Positions 25,882 through 39,297 of a stretch of DNA of 64,000 nucleotides are shown here, piece after piece. Below the pieces are notes generated by a model. That model was not told the DNA's origin and did no database searches. It saw only the letters and a list, made by a program, of their open reading frames with translations. Origin of the DNA: Torreya grandis (taxonomy: Eukaryota > Streptophyta > Pinopsida > Cupressales > Taxaceae); NCBI GenBank assembly GCA_037957365.1, contig JARHVA010000021.1:2907501-2971500 (forward strand). The letters run 5' to 3'. A program made the translations under genes and the position numbers. The stretch's first letter is position 1. Every line of letters begins with the position of its first letter.

Positions 25882-26750
25882 GGTACATCTATATATTCTA
25901 GCCATGGTGTGCTCTAGTTTCAACATCATGAAGGTGAAATGGGCCTCCTACCTTTAGGAACCTTGCACTTTCCCCTATCTAATGGGACTATAATGAGCAT
26001 TTTAAGTTTGGTAGTAGACAAAGTGACAATAGGATCATTTGGCCTCACTATTTGTAGTGGTGTCTCTCTATGGTTACCTAGTGACTTCTAATGTGTGACC
26101 TACCATTTTTCAATTTCCATGTCAAATAAGAAAGGCAAGGGTACCCTAGGTAATTTTGAAAGCTCATGAATACACACAATGGTTCTATGTAGTAGCTTTT
26201 TAATGACCTTATGTTAGCCCAAGTAATTCATCATCTCTAATGAGATGTGAGGGTTGGAATTCACTAATTTGAATAGCTCATCCCACCATGCATTAAGTCA
26301 TTGCTTTTATGTCAGATGAGATTTTGGAATGTGATGTCAGGCTAGTGGTCTACATCTAGATACACAATACACTCAAGTAATTTCCATTATGTAAAAACCA
26401 AGAGGAAGACCAAAAATTGGTATTGGAATGGGTGTTTTGTAAAGGTCTATATTTTCCAAATGTTCATGGCCAATTCAGATACTAAGAACATAGGTTAATT
26501 GAAGTCTTTGCCCTTGATAATCATATGTGTTGCAATATATATTATGCCTTTGGTGGCTTCCTTTGTGGCCATGGTTATCTGGAAGAATTGTTTCTTGATG
26601 CATTCTACAAGAATGCAAACATGTATATATTCAATGTCCTCCATTAGAACCCCATGTGCACCTCTACTATATGGTACTCTGATTCTGGGTAGAATGGGTG
26701 GGCTATTTGTCTTGTATTCCCTAATGACTTACCTTATGCTATTGTAGACA
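25882..26750 (-). pseudogene. Decayed ORF, 5' part, split by the gypsy insertion
   Basis: The minus strand carries a protein-like frame with frameshifts and stops: CILVECIKKQFFQITMATKE, IIYIATHMIIKGKDFN, MFLVSELAMNIWK, WKLLECIVYLDVD and, near the left end, KVGGPFHLHDVETRAHHG. It then runs into the target site of the gypsy element and appears to continue at 14497. The right end meets the LTR that starts at 26751, so a second element may also have entered it. No family is recognised. Its content is not typical of pol, so it may be an accessory retroelement ORF or a dead gene. Confidence 0.4.
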
Positions 26751-27635
26751 TGTAAATTTGGCCACCAATGGCTTTGTTTCAGACTATTAGACCAATTCTT
26801 ACCAATAATCAAACATTTAACCTAAGAATTTTTATTATCTTGAATTTGGCTTTATAATCTTGCATTAAATCAATTTTACCTAATAAATCAATCAAATAAG
26901 GCAAATACACAGATTGAATTAATCAAAATCAAATAAATGACCAAATGCCTAAAAAGAATTAATTAAATTGCACATCCTAATCAAAATCAATTAACAAGTT
27001 AAATCAATTTCAAATCCTAATTGAGTTCACCCATGAGCTAATAAATCAATTACTAAAAAGGAAATTCAAGAGCATCTTAGAACATTCTAGAACACAGTCA
27101 TTACCTTTGTGAGTTGTCACTTTTGAAAAATATCTAAAAAAATATTCTAAGAATATGTCAAACTCAACCAAAGTTAATAAACTCAACCACGATCAGATTT
27201 AACCCATTCTAAAGGATTTAAAAGCCTATAAAATCAAGTCTAGAGCTATTCATTTAGGGAGCTCAGTTAAAATAGAGTTATAATGCAAGAATAGATTCAT
27301 GAAGCTAAAAGCCTAGTGTTATAATGTCAAAATTGAGCTAAGCCATATCAATCAAGCCAAAAACTAAATAATGGTACATCAAAGAGATGATTTTAGGCAT
27401 ATTTCATTGATGAAGACTTCTTATGCATAATCCAAGCAATCCAAATGAAGAAATCATTTTTTACTCTCAAGGAAGGTAAAGATTGTTGTTCTTTGCATTT
27501 TAGTTGAGTTTTCAATTATTGCTTATTCATTAAGCTCATTTAAGATCTAGGATTAGAGATGTTAGTATGTTTATTCAATGGTTTTATGGACTAACACTTG
27601 ATCTAACCTCCTCTTTTTATCAAATTCTTTGATCA
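26751..27635 (+). repeat. 5' LTR of the plus-strand gypsy element
   Basis: The sequence starts TGTAAATTTGGCCACC and ends TTGATCA, four bases before the primer site. Only one copy is in the window, so both edges are inferred from TG...CA ends and from the position of the primer site. Confidence 0.5.
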
Positions 27636-27639
27636 CAAA

Positions 27640-27657
27640 TGGCACGCCTGGTGGGAC
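27640..27657 (+). other. Primer-binding site of Tat/Ogre type
   Basis: TGGCACGCCTGGTGGGAC begins with TGG, the complement of a tRNA CCA end, and lies just inside the LTR. As I recall, closely similar sites (TGGCACGCCC.GTGGGAC) occur in plant Tat/Ogre elements. It differs from the Met-type site used by the copia element in this window. Confidence 0.7.
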
Positions 27658-28433
27658 ATGATTGCACACCTCACATCTTTGAACAAAAATCGTTGTTAAA
27701 ATATCTCTAATTTCTTATTTGTTTACTTTTTTTTTTATAAATTTTTTATAAGATGTTCTTACATTTTCACCTTAATTATCTCAAAATTTCATTAAACCTT
27801 TATTTTTATTTTAAAATTTATGACTCTTTTAGTGACTGTCACTTTTTATTTATTATTTTTTTTGGTAAAAATGATTAGTACATAGCAAATAAATTTTTTA
27901 TTCACTATTTTGACCTTAATTTTTTTTATATAAGTGCGTCCTGGACCTAAAAATAACCTCCAAAAATTTCATGATAAATGGATGTATATTTTAAAATTTA
28001 TGGCTAAATTACTAACTAAAGAGTTTTATGATTTTTTGTGTTCGGTTTTCTTGTTTTTAACCTTCTAACTTGTTTGCATGTTTCATAAGTTTATTTTATT
28101 TTTTGAGATTTTTTGAGTTTTTTATTGATATTTTTTCTAACCTTTGCCTAACCTAACATGTTTGCTTTTTTGGGGTTTTTCCTTCGGGTCGATAGATTTT
28201 ACCCTTCAAAGTTGCTTGTCTCATTGGATAAATAAGTTTTAAGGCTAAATGAAGTTCTGACATTTTCTTTGCAAGACCTATTTGAAGAAAACTATTTCAC
28301 TCTAATTTAGTCTTTTCACACTTCATTTGGATGTCTAAAATGAACTAGGAATCCTTCATTTTGGTATTTAAAGAAACTTTTTAGGGTGTTTTATTGGTTA
28401 AGTTTTATTAGTTTCTTTCAAAGTTCACAACTT

Positions 28434-28890
28434 AAAGCCAAGGGGCTAAAAGAACACCACCACACATTTTGTTTAGTGCTATAAAATTGAATACACTTCA
28501 AAAATTTTGCAAGTTGTTTTATTTATTTGTTTAGTCTAAACTTGTTTGAGTAAATAGAGAGTTATGCATGTATGCTCTCCCATCTGTCCCCTTTAGGAAA
28601 CTTTTGGGATCAAAAGTGCCAACTTCTTTTTGGGTGGTTTGCAATTATTTCTATTTATACTTTTTAAATCCAAGGGGCTAAAAATAAATCTAATCAAACA
28701 CTTTGAATTTTGGGCAATAAAACTAACCTCACTTCAATTATTTGCAAACTTGCTTATTGATTATGTGTTTTAACGAAAAGAGACGTGTGTGTATGCTCTC
28801 TCATCCGTCCCCTTTAGGGAACTTTTGGGATCAAAAGAACCGTTTCATCACACTTTGAGCTTAGTCCAAGGTATGGAAATAATTTTATTT
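28434..28890 (+). repeat. Tandem repeat in the leader of the plus-strand gypsy element
   Basis: Two units of about 220-235 bases follow each other. Each contains CCAAGGGGCTAAAA and, about 150 bases later, the block CCCCTTTAGG...AACTTTTGGGATCAAAAG (28590 and 28811). A weak third start is seen at 28863. Repeated leaders are a known habit of Tat/Ogre elements. Confidence 0.65.
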
Positions 28891-31800
28891 AAAGCCCTCC
28901 CAAAAACTCACAATAGTATTGGGTGATCTTGAGGGGACCATAAAGTATTTCTATTGTGTCATTTATTTCATGCATCTTAGCTTGTGAGGGGAAATTCATT
29001 ACCTCCTATGAGTTCTTTAGGGAAGCTTTGACCTAGGGTTTCATATTTTGAGATCAATTTCATCACACCCACTAAGATCAGAGGTTTGAATGGTTAAACC
29101 ACCTTTTAGTGTTGGGGTTAAGCACCAAGATGCATCTGCACATTAGACATCACACTACACTAAGCAATCAACAGATGTAGTGGTTACAAAAAGGGAAATA
29201 CCTTTTTGCAATAAGCTAAGTGCCATAGACACCCAATTAAAGTGCACTTCTTTTGTATCATTTGGTGTGAAAGTCATTATGTAATTGATCCATATAGAAT
29301 GTTCACAAAATAATTAGTTTAGTCAACCCCACATTATCATACCCTTGTTAGGATTTGTGGGATTATACTTAGTGTATTTTAGTCATTTTTGCTTGGTGTG
29401 CTAGACTAAAACTTGTATTATTCAAAACATATCATTTGATGAGTCATGAGTCCACATCACTTCATTATTTAAGGAGGCATTATGTCATCTATATGAAACT
29501 TTAATTTAACTTATCAAACATTCCTTTTTTGTGTTAAAACATTGGGAGTAACACTTGATTGAGGAGGGCACTATTATGCTACCCAAATTATTTCAAAATC
29601 TTGTGCCTTTGAAGTCTTGAAACATAAACCATTTGTCACATCATTTTTTGGGAGTTCGAACACCGTTAGGCCACCCATTTTTTTCAAAAGACTTGTCTTG
29701 TTTCATCTTGCGTCTCCATTATCATTTGTTTGTAACCAATCATGTGAGCCTTATTAAATCTTGGATTAGTGTGGTCATGTTGTTCAAATATTTCTAGCTC
29801 TTTGTCATCAAATTCATAGTTTATCCTTACTTGAGTCCTTGATTAACTATTACAAGTTCAAATTCAATTATTAGTTGATTTTGGTTTAGACCTCAATTCA
29901 TAGGGTTGATACCCAGATCTTCCTCTTTTGGATTATGTAACTTGGGTTAATTCATCACTCAAATTCAAAAAATTATAGTGTTTTGTGCTTTTATTTTGGT
30001 CAAATCAGTTTATCTTCAAACATCTCTTGTTTAGCATATTATACTAATCAGATCATGTTTTATGCCTAAAGTCATGTACCTTGTCTATGTTAAACTATTT
30101 CAAGTTTATTAGATTAATCAATCATCCTTTTCAAGTCAAGTTTTTGCCACCGTTTGGCTATTAGTCCTCGCATATCCTATTTAAGCCTAGATTTTGCCTC
30201 CGCATTTGGACAAAATACCTAGTAACTTTTTTTTTAGTAGCTTAGATCTACTTGGAACATGTTTTAACATTATAGTTTGGTAGTTTGATTCTTAGGTCAT
30301 TTTTCATGACCTTTGTGTGTATCAAACACTTAACATTTGTCATTTGATATTGTACTATTTTTATCAAGTCTTTACATAGACTTTTTAGGGATTCAACTCC
30401 ACCTTTAACCAAGAGAGATCACACTTGAACCCTTTGTCTTTCCAAAAGGCATAGATTTTTCAGAGTTTATAGAACTCTAATCCCTTTTCTATTGTGAAAT
30501 ATTTGACATTTAATTTGAACATGGATCATGATACACGTAGTGGAACTATGTATAATTATGTTTATGGAAATCCTTTCACATAAGGGGCTTTGTGGAGAAC
30601 CCTACTAAAGATAATGTCATTTTGGAAATAGATTCTTATCCACCCTAAAACATTCAATAAGGGGGACAAAGTCAAGATCTTTTGGCCAACTATTTGGTTA
30701 GTACACCTCCATATAGAGATCAAAAGATAACAGCCCAATACTTATCTAGCATACCATCAATTGTAGAAAGTACTAAAAAAACAACCTTATCACATCATAA
30801 TGACATCAATGTATGATCCCAATAGAACCACAGAGGTAGGATATGAAAACTTAAAAAATCTAGAGAGAGAGCCTTTTAACATGTTTTACAATCAGAATCA
30901 CAAACAGTTCTCTTCTAGCAATCCTAATGCCATACTACCAATACCTTATCAAGACCCCCATGTGGTTATCTAAAAAATAGGTCCCATGGATGACCACTTT
31001 GATTAAATACATCAAGCATACTAAACATATCTCAATTTATCATGTAACTTCACTAATATAGCCTTGTCAATGCACCTCTTATTAATCTAGCTTCTTGAAT
31101 AGAAGTTTTAATAGAGTTGACAGGTCAAGATAATCAGGGTTTAGACCCATTTACGCAAAAAAATTTGATATAAACCATGTTTAATAAACAGATTATAGAG
31201 GAAATATATTTCATTTCTATGTAAGATACTGAGCAAAACATAGGGGATAATGTGCAAGCAACATCCAATTTAAACCAAAGTGGTGTTGGTACATAAATAA
31301 TCAATTAACAACAAAACCTACCTTCAGCTAGCACCATTAGTGGTTTTCAAAATTAGGGAGTAGTATTTTTTATGTCCCAACCTCAACCAACTACCACTAA
31401 TCCTCAACCAATTGTTTCTTCAAGCACACAACCAACACAATTAAGTAGCTAGCTAATAAGCAGTGCCACACCACAATAAAATGTCTCAAATCCTACTCTT
31501 CCCTAAAATGTGATAAGTAATATTTAGTAAAAATAGGCACAATCAAGTATCCCAACACAATAGAGGATGAACACATTGCCATCTCAACAAGGCAATTAAT
31601 GTTCCATCTCATTAGGTAGTAACGGACATACCTCTTCCTTCGTAGGCCAATATACCAATCCAAAATCAAATGATGTCTAATCAACAACATGTTCATATTG
31701 GTCAATGATAGGTACTAATTATCCAACATGCATCCACTTATCAATAGTTATTCATGAAACAAAGAGGTTCCAATGTTCTTCAAGTACCTTCTAGGTAGTA

Positions 31801-32279
31801 ATTGCCTTTTGTGCAAAATGTACCATAGGTTCAGAGATAGGGTCTTGGATCACAAGTTCCCACTTAATAACAAAGTTTGAATAGTTGATAAAAATTCCTT
31901 ATTCAACCACAAAATACACAATATAGCTATACCCCTCCATCCCAACCTCAATATCCATAAAACCAATCATACATATCCAACCCCAACCAAAATGTCACAC
32001 CACCATAGGTATAATTTCAAAAATTATACCCTAATCTAGGCATGCACATTCTTGGACCATTCCCTATCCAATCCAACCTACCCCAGGAAATCTCTCCATC
32101 ATATCCCAATCCAAGTCATCCACTTGTGAATGCCCAACCATCAACCCAGGCCAATATTCCAACAAGTTTCTTTGAGCAAGAATTGCAATAAATGAAGGAT
32201 GCAATTGCCACCATCCAATTTGGAAAACATGTTAAAAAGTTCAAATTGGATGATGTGTGTTCATATCCTTTTAACATGG

Positions 32280-32900
32280 TGTACTTATAGATTCCATTTC
32301 CTCTAGGATATGAGCCACCCAAGTTTGACAAGTACAAGGGGAAAGGTGACCCCAAAGCACATATGACAAAGTTCTTTATTTCATGTTAGAGTGGCATAAA
32401 GTGACATTTATCTATTATTGTTATTTATAAGGAGTTTAGTTGGACAAGCCATGGAATGGTTTTTGAAACTACCAAAGAACTTAGTTTCTAACTTTGACGA
32501 TCTATCAGACAAGTTTGTGCAACACTTCTCATACAATCTCGAGCATGAGATTTCATTGGTTGATTTAACGTAAGCAAAGAAAAAACTATGTGAAAGCTTG
32601 TCACATTATTTGTAATGATGAAGAGACCTTAGATGTTGTCTTACCCATAGTATACCAGATAAATAATTAGCAATTGTGTTTACCAAAAATCTACATAGTG
32701 AAATATCCTACTATTTAGAGTTGCAATGTGTACACACATTAAAAGAGATCATCGAAAAAGTTTTAGTGATAAAATGAGCCCTTATCAACAAAGGGATCAT
32801 AAAACTAAACTCAACCAATCATAACAATAGTCAAAACCAAAATCCAAACCAAGTGCAAGCATTGTAATTGACATAGGGCAATAATAATGATCAGCCAAAA
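32280..32900 (+). pseudogene. Gypsy gag, plus strand
   Basis: The frame reads PPKFDKYKGKGDPKAHMTKF, then SLVGQAMEWFLKLPKN, LVSNFDDLSDKFVQHFSYN and LEHEISLVDL. This is the Tat-type gag domain (PPKFxxYxGxGDPxxH, WFxxLP, FxxLxxxFxxxFxxN). An Asn/Gln-rich tail follows toward 32900. Stops interrupt it. The stretch 27658-32280 before it is leader sequence with no frame I can support, and 32900-34180 is Asn/Gln/Pro-rich low-complexity coding-like sequence. Confidence 0.75.
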
Positions 32901-34179
32901 CAATTTAACTACAGTAAGAATGTTATCGAGAATGGAGTAATAGAGTCACACCATGTCCAAATAGTGCAAACACTATCTACTCAGCCAACACCACCTTTCC
33001 ACCTTACTCCTACCCAACAGCCTCTTCAATAGCCATAATATACAAAACAAGCATAACCTAGGCCAATATAATAAATGCAATAATCATAGAAGCCTTTGTC
33101 TTTACAAAACCTGCCTCCTCCAAGGAAAAACCCACCTACTCATCATCCTTTTACCAACCTTGGATAACCCATTGAAGCATTATTTTGAAAGCTCATAATA
33201 GCTAACCTAATCAGATAACCTATTCTAAAAGAGCAATATCATGAGGGTATAGACATGCCAAACTAGTACAAGATAAAATAATTCTATGAGATTCATAGGT
33301 CTAAAGGCCATAATTTACAACATTATGTGAAAATCAAAATGTTATTCAAAATATATTGGAGAATGGTGAGATCACATTGGAAAATGGAGATTCCACATCC
33401 AATCAAAACTTTGGCATCTATCAGAACCCATTTCCTCAACATAATAATCAGCCAGTACAACAACAAAAACAACAACATCAACAATAAAGGCCAAATCAAT
33501 AGAATAAAAAACAAAACTAACAAAGCTAAAATAATGGATAAAACCAAGGCCAGAATAGTGGCCACAACCAACAAATATACCATGTCATTGCAAATTACTA
33601 TAACTCAATTATAGGTCATATCTTGGGAGGTAGTATTAACACCATTTCCATCAATCCTAGACCAAATTTTAACTATAAAAGACCATTTATAGTCATACCA
33701 AACCAATCCAATCATTTTGATACCCTTATTTGACTTGGGACTGCACATAGGCAAACTAACAAGGAGGGATTCCCACATTAGGACCTTATAATGATAACTC
33801 ATCATTGATCTGTGACCACACTCAAATGCATCGATGACTAAGACTTATCTTATCTTCCCCCCCTCCACCATCATCAATTAGTAATAATAGTCCTATATCT
33901 AATCCCAATTATGCAATCACAACTCGATAGTCTAAAATTGCTATACCAAGCCCACAACCACTTTCCACTTCACCCATAATCTAACCCACTGTTCAACCTC
34001 AGAATAATCCATTTAACATTGTTCAAGAAAAGTCATTTGATATAGTCAAACAATTACAAAATATGCTATCACATATATCCATTTTAGATTTGTTGTGCAC
34101 ATCAACAATCCACAAGAAAATATTGAATGAATACCTTAGCCAATCCACTATTCCAAATGACATATCCCCTGACCAATTT

Positions 34180-34530
34180 TAAGCTTTGGTTAGACACTTA
34201 GCTCCAACCAAACAGGTCACATTCAACCAAAGCGATATGTCACCTCTTGGCCCACTGCATAACAATCCATTATACATTGAAGTATATATAATGTGGCACA
34301 AAGTGAAACATGTCCTTATAGATAATGGATCAGGTCTAAACATAGTGTCCCTCAAGCTCATAAAGCTTCTTGGGTACATAATGATGGATCTATAAGTAGA
34401 AATAATCACCATTAAAGCATATGATAATCAAGAGCATGAATCACAAGGCACCATTAACTTGCCACTTATCATTGGGCCCTTAACTCATGATACCCTTTTC
34501 TATGTGTTAGATCTTGATTTATCATACAAT
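34180..34530 (+). pseudogene. Gypsy aspartic protease, plus strand
   Basis: The frame gives HNNPLYIEVYIMWHKVKHV followed directly by LIDNGSGLNIVSLKL and then the YDNQE-like and LPLIIGP region and a LGRPWL-type block near 34540 (MFLGRPWLYEIHAV). In Tat elements this is the protease domain, with active-site D-N-G-S in place of D-T-G. The domain is open for about 210 bases before the first stop. Confidence 0.8.
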
Positions 34531-36129
34531 ATGTTTCTGGGTAGGCCTTGGTTATATGAGATTCATGCAGTCCCATTAACATTACAACAATGTATCAAGT
34601 TATCTCATTTAGGGATGGAGGTTAACATTCCATGATATTTGCATTTGTATGAGCATTGTAAACATCTAGAGGATGAGTTCCAAAGTTACAACTACCATTT
34701 TGGCATGAATCAATCTAATCAACAAGATAAGGGGAAGGCAATACTCTTCAAATTGTTAAAAGATAACTGCAGTGACCCTAATACCCTTGATTCTTTTAAT
34801 CGCATGCCACTTCTTGAATTATCCAATAATTTTACCATCTTAGATAATGGCCCAAGAGAGTACTTGACTCATGATACATTTCATATCCTAAAGCTTCCTT
34901 AGAACCCAAAAGCCTTTGAAAGACCTAAATCTATGCCACACATGCATTGGTAAAGAAAGGGCAAAGGTCACATTCATAATCTAGGACTAGTAATTTTAAT
35001 ACTAGTTTTTGGCCTAGAACAAGACCCTCTCAAAGGAGATGAGTCATGTTGTACAACGAAAATTTGGCCAATTGTTACAAGAACTCCAAGTATCCCATTC
35101 CTAATTGTATCATGAAAAATCAAGATTATGAAGGAAGGGGTGTCTGGCCAAATCTATAGGGAATGTTGGAACCTATTCCTATGACCAACTATGAAGGACC
35201 CTATAGACTTGGATTTAAACTTCTTAGGGGTGACCCCATATAACTTACTTGTGTTCCATCACTATCGACTAGTGATGAGGATGCTAATAGTGAAACAGAG
35301 TCTGATCATAGATAATTTGATGCTTTAGCCCAGACCAACCTATTTGATAATCACACCATTTTCACCCCTCACCCAATCATTCATAATAATCCCCTACCAT
35401 TATATTATCCCCAACTAATAGGTTGGGACTAACAAGAGACACACATACCTATTGATGAGTTTCAAAATGATGAAGCATTATATGATTTTCTAGGCTTTAG
35501 GGACAATGTTCCGTTGGGAGATCATAAATTAGGATTCTAAATCAAATTAAATCTTGAAGCCTATTTTAGAGAATGACTTAACACCTTTAGCCAAAATCAA
35601 ATAAATAAAACATTGAGGTCTCAAAGTGAAAACCTATTTGAGGCACTTTTTGACCAGGGAAATAGTAAAGATAAAGGGTAGTCTAGTGGTGAAAACCTAT
35701 TTTAGGTGCCACTAGATGGGGGTGTTTAACCTTATTCATGTATAGACTAGGATACCACCAATGATAAACTTATCTATGGGTCCGAATTTAGTATTGAAGA
35801 GCATCAAGATGTTGAGAAAATCATGTAATAAAATAATATTTATGAAATTCACTATGGATCTGAGTTCAACCCTAAAGAGCAATAGGATTTTGATTGAATC
35901 ATTCAAGAGAATGATAATAACAAACATGATAATGGGTCTAAATTCAATCTTGAAAGGTAGGAAGCCTTTGATCAAGTCATACACGAATTTATGACTATCT
36001 TTGTCACATGGCTTGATCTCCCATTAGGATATTTTGATTCATCATGTCTTGGAGAGCTTGTCAAAGAACCAATCCTAACATAGGACTCTAATATTTCCAA
36101 TCACTTCAAATCATTACCAACTATCCTTG

Positions 36130-36584
36130 ATGATGGCTCAACTCTTCTAGTGGAAGATACAATAGAGGTTAACATCAGGTCCCCAAATGACCCAAAGTGG
36201 ATAAAGCTAGGTACATCCCTTACTGAGAAGGAGTGTGAAGTCCTCACAAGTCTATTAAAAGAGTTTGTAGATATATTTACTTGGGCATATTCTGACATCC
36301 TAGGTTTGGACCCCACCTTAGTTATGCACCACCTTGTGGTCAATCCTGATGCCAAACTAGTAAAACAAAAGCTGTACAAGATGCATACTCACATTAATAT
36401 ATTAATGAATAAAGAGTTGGAGAAAATCTTATTAGAGTGGATGATAGAGGAATACACCTTGATGGTTTCAGTGGGAGGAAAATCCCACTTACTATGTCTT
36501 AGTTGTGTGAATGTTATGCGAAAGACCCAGGTGGAAGAAGACCTACTCCTAGGGGATTCTTGGTTTATAGAGTAAGCTTCAGAG
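36130..36584 (+). pseudogene. Gypsy reverse transcriptase, N-terminal part only
   Basis: An open stretch reads IRSPNDPKWIKLGTSLTEKE, LLKEFVDIFTWAYSDILGLD, HHLVVNPDAKLVKQKLYKMH and then KELEKILLEWMIEEYTLMVS. This is the conserved lead into RT of Tat-type polyproteins (FxDVFAWSYxDMxGLDPxIxxH, VKQKxRR, EIxKLLxAGFI). After VGGKSHL the similarity ends; no DFRDLN, YxDD or later motif follows. The element is truncated or rearranged here. Confidence 0.85.
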
Positions 36585-36589
36585 AATTC

Positions 36590-38666
36590 CTATTGAAGGG
36601 TGTCATCTCTTTGAATCCCAATAATTTGAAACATCTTTGATTATGCTAAGGTTTTTGGAACCTTCAAAACCCTTGTGTTGTGGTTGTGGGAACCTTAAAA
36701 ACCCCTTTTTGTCTGATTTACCAAGGTTATGGGATCCTGAAAACTCTCTTTGATGTATTTGGTTTGGTGGGGAATCCTTAAGTCCATTTTTTTGTGCTCT
36801 ATAATGCTTGGTTGTGGGTTTACCATGTAAACCCGCCCTAGATGTGGGTATAATTATCAAAACCCTCACTTGTCTAGTTCAGAACTCCAGTTTCAAAATC
36901 ATTTACCTCATCAAATAAAAAAAAGTTATAACCAAGTTTTGTATGAGGATTTTAAAAGACTTGAATATGAAATTATTTAGGAGGAACTCATATAGGTACA
37001 AGATCTCAAATAAGTTTTCATACTATATTTATATTTTGTGGAAAGTGTTTGAGATCATAGATATGATTCTAGGAAGATCAAATAACAATTTTCTTTGGCA
37101 ATGAAGTACTCCACTTTGTAAAATCATGTTTATACAAATTTTACTAATTATTAATAAAATAATTATTTGAAATATATCTAAATTTTAATACATTTGATAA
37201 TTTTAAAGCCATTTTAGTCGTATGTTTCTGTATTGTTTCTATATTTTTTCTGAAACCAATGATCACTCATGTTTGTGCATTGCATGAAAAATTATTTGCA
37301 AAGTGTTTGTGCAGGATTACAATATATTTTAGTCTTAGTAAATATTATATACAATTATGATTAAAAAAATTTAAATTCTCAATAAAATATTATTTCTTAT
37401 TTTTTGCATTGACTCGAATCTTTTATTCTCCTATAATTTAATATTTTTATTCTTGTGCAATTTATCTTTATCTATTTTTATTTCTTTAAGTCTATAAAGT
37501 TCATTTTTATTTTTAGTTTTCTATTTTATAGGTTAATATTGTAATCTTATTTATCTTTTCTATTTATTCAATTTTCATGCATGCTACTTAGTTTTATGTT
37601 ATCGTACTATTTTTTCAGTCATCTCTTGTAGTGATGTTAGTTATTTATCATATTGTGGTGTTTATTTTATTTATAGTTCAGAGTTTCTATGTAGCAATTA
37701 TTTTTAATTATGTTTGCAATATGAAAATGAGATATATGATCAAAAGTGGAATTAAAGAGAAATATTTGATTTGACTTGAAAGTGTTAGTGTTTGACACTT
37801 CAAGAGGATACCTCTTCCATATGTATCACTATGTCATTGAGTCAATACAAATTTGAACACAAAAAAAGAAATATAAATGTAAGAAAGTGAAATATGATAT
37901 GAGAAAGGATGATAAGTGAATCCATAAGTTAATAATTTTCATTGTGAATGTTGACTTTAATTTGATTTAAATATATTTAATATTGTTAGTAGCATTTGGT
38001 AGTTTTTTCCATCAAAGTTGATTGAACATTTTAAATTAATTTAGACTCCAAAATAATTTTAAGTTTGTTTAATTTAATTGAAACATTCAAACACTTAACA
38101 TTTATAAATACCCTTCTGCACACCTAATAAATAGTCTTCTAGTCATGTAGGCCCCTAATATTAAACTATTTTGATTCTAATATGACCTTTCTGATAGGCA
38201 AAATGTTTGATTATTTGACTGCTACAATTTTTAGTGTCCATTGACAATGGTTGAATCAAGTGTATAGAGGTGGGTAGGTGGTCAAGCAATTTGATATCAC
38301 TCACACCTTGATCTAAAAAGTATAACTATAAATGTCAATCAAGTTCTCTTTCCTTAGCTTCATAACAACATTTGAACACTCCATATATAGATATGGCTCG
38401 ATCTCCTAGTGTTGATCAATTATGCCTGAATTGTTTTGATACAATGAGGGGGTGAAAAAAGATGGTTGAAGTATTATAATTTTCCATTTAACCATTATTA
38501 TTTTCCACTTGAACTAAAAAGATAGCACTTAGATCTTTAAGTATGAAGGAAGGGCTACCCCTAAATCTTATGTTGATTACATAAGTTTTTTGGGTCATTA
38601 CTATTTGGGATCATGATGGATCATCATTGCATGATGGGGATTTTAGATGATTGTCATCTAATCTAG
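36590..38666. other. Unassigned AT-rich DNA
   Basis: No gene is supported. The minus-strand frame at 36603-36869 has no domain and lies in a region with several imperfect repeats of a TGTGGGAACCTT/GGAACCTTCAAAACC type. From 36900 on the sequence is strongly AT-rich. The five bases ATAGG at 38667-38671 are the left target duplication of the next element. Confidence 0.3.
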
Positions 38667-38671
38667 ATAGG

Positions 38672-39297
38672 TGTTTATCATAATTCAAAATTAATTGGTG
38701 TATTAAATCTAGTTAAGCTAAAATGAATTGAAGGGTAGTAAATGTTGTAATTTGACTTATAACTAGTAGAATAAAAGTAAATTACTAAAATGGATAAATA
38801 TTGAATGAATGAAAGAATTTAACTATGAAAAACATAAAGAGGATAAGAAGACTTAGCTGATTACTGATTGTTAGGTTGATCGTGTGTAGCTAAAAGATAG
38901 TTGGAATGATTAACTTAGACCTGATTATGTACATGCAATTAAAATAGCAACTATCACTATTATGGTTTAGAATCAAATGGAAATAATTAGAATTGACTAT
39001 AAATCTTGACCCCTAAAGGTTGATATTGATGTGTCAAAGAAAACTAAAAATTGGTCATACAATCACTTACACCTACTTAAAATATTAATGTATGCAAAAT
39101 TTTAAATTTTGGATGTGCCTGGATAACCTAAAAATGACCTTTTCAATGTTGAAACTCCACTAGGGTTTACGATAGATGAAAATCTACAAAAATAAAAGGG
39201 GAGTTTAATGGGTTGGGATGAACTCAATTACCCATGTGTTGATTGAATTCTACCTATGTATCTAGAGTACTTTGAAGAGGGAATTAATACCACACAG
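38672..39297 (-). repeat. 3' LTR of the outer gypsy element, distal part
   Basis: This piece matches 52232-53155 of the other LTR, except that it lacks the extra 0.29-kb unit found there. It ends at CACAG, the left target duplication of the copia element; the rest of the LTR resumes at 44284. Confidence 0.9.

Larger units (their letters stand above)
26751..36590 (+). mobile_element. Tat-like Ty3/gypsy element, 5' part
   Basis: A plus-strand element can be followed from an LTR (about 26751-27635) through a primer site, a 2.8-kb leader, gag, protease and the start of RT. The reading ends within RT near 36580, and no RNase H, integrase or 3' LTR is seen before the next element at 38672. It is therefore a deletion derivative, or its 3' part was lost. 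The left boundary rests on the TGTAAATTTGG start only, with no target duplication to confirm it. Confidence 0.7.

Noticed and set aside
33323..33614. Overlapping frames on both strands, one Ile/Asn/Lys-rich and one Leu/Ile-rich
   Set aside because: Low-complexity AAC/AAT-rich stretch in the gag-protease spacer of the plus-strand gypsy element; no domain on either strand.
38391..38671. Continuation of the plus-strand LINE to the left of the outer gypsy element
   Set aside because: Joining across the target duplication gives no readable LINE domain on the left side, so I could not show that the gypsy element landed inside the LINE.
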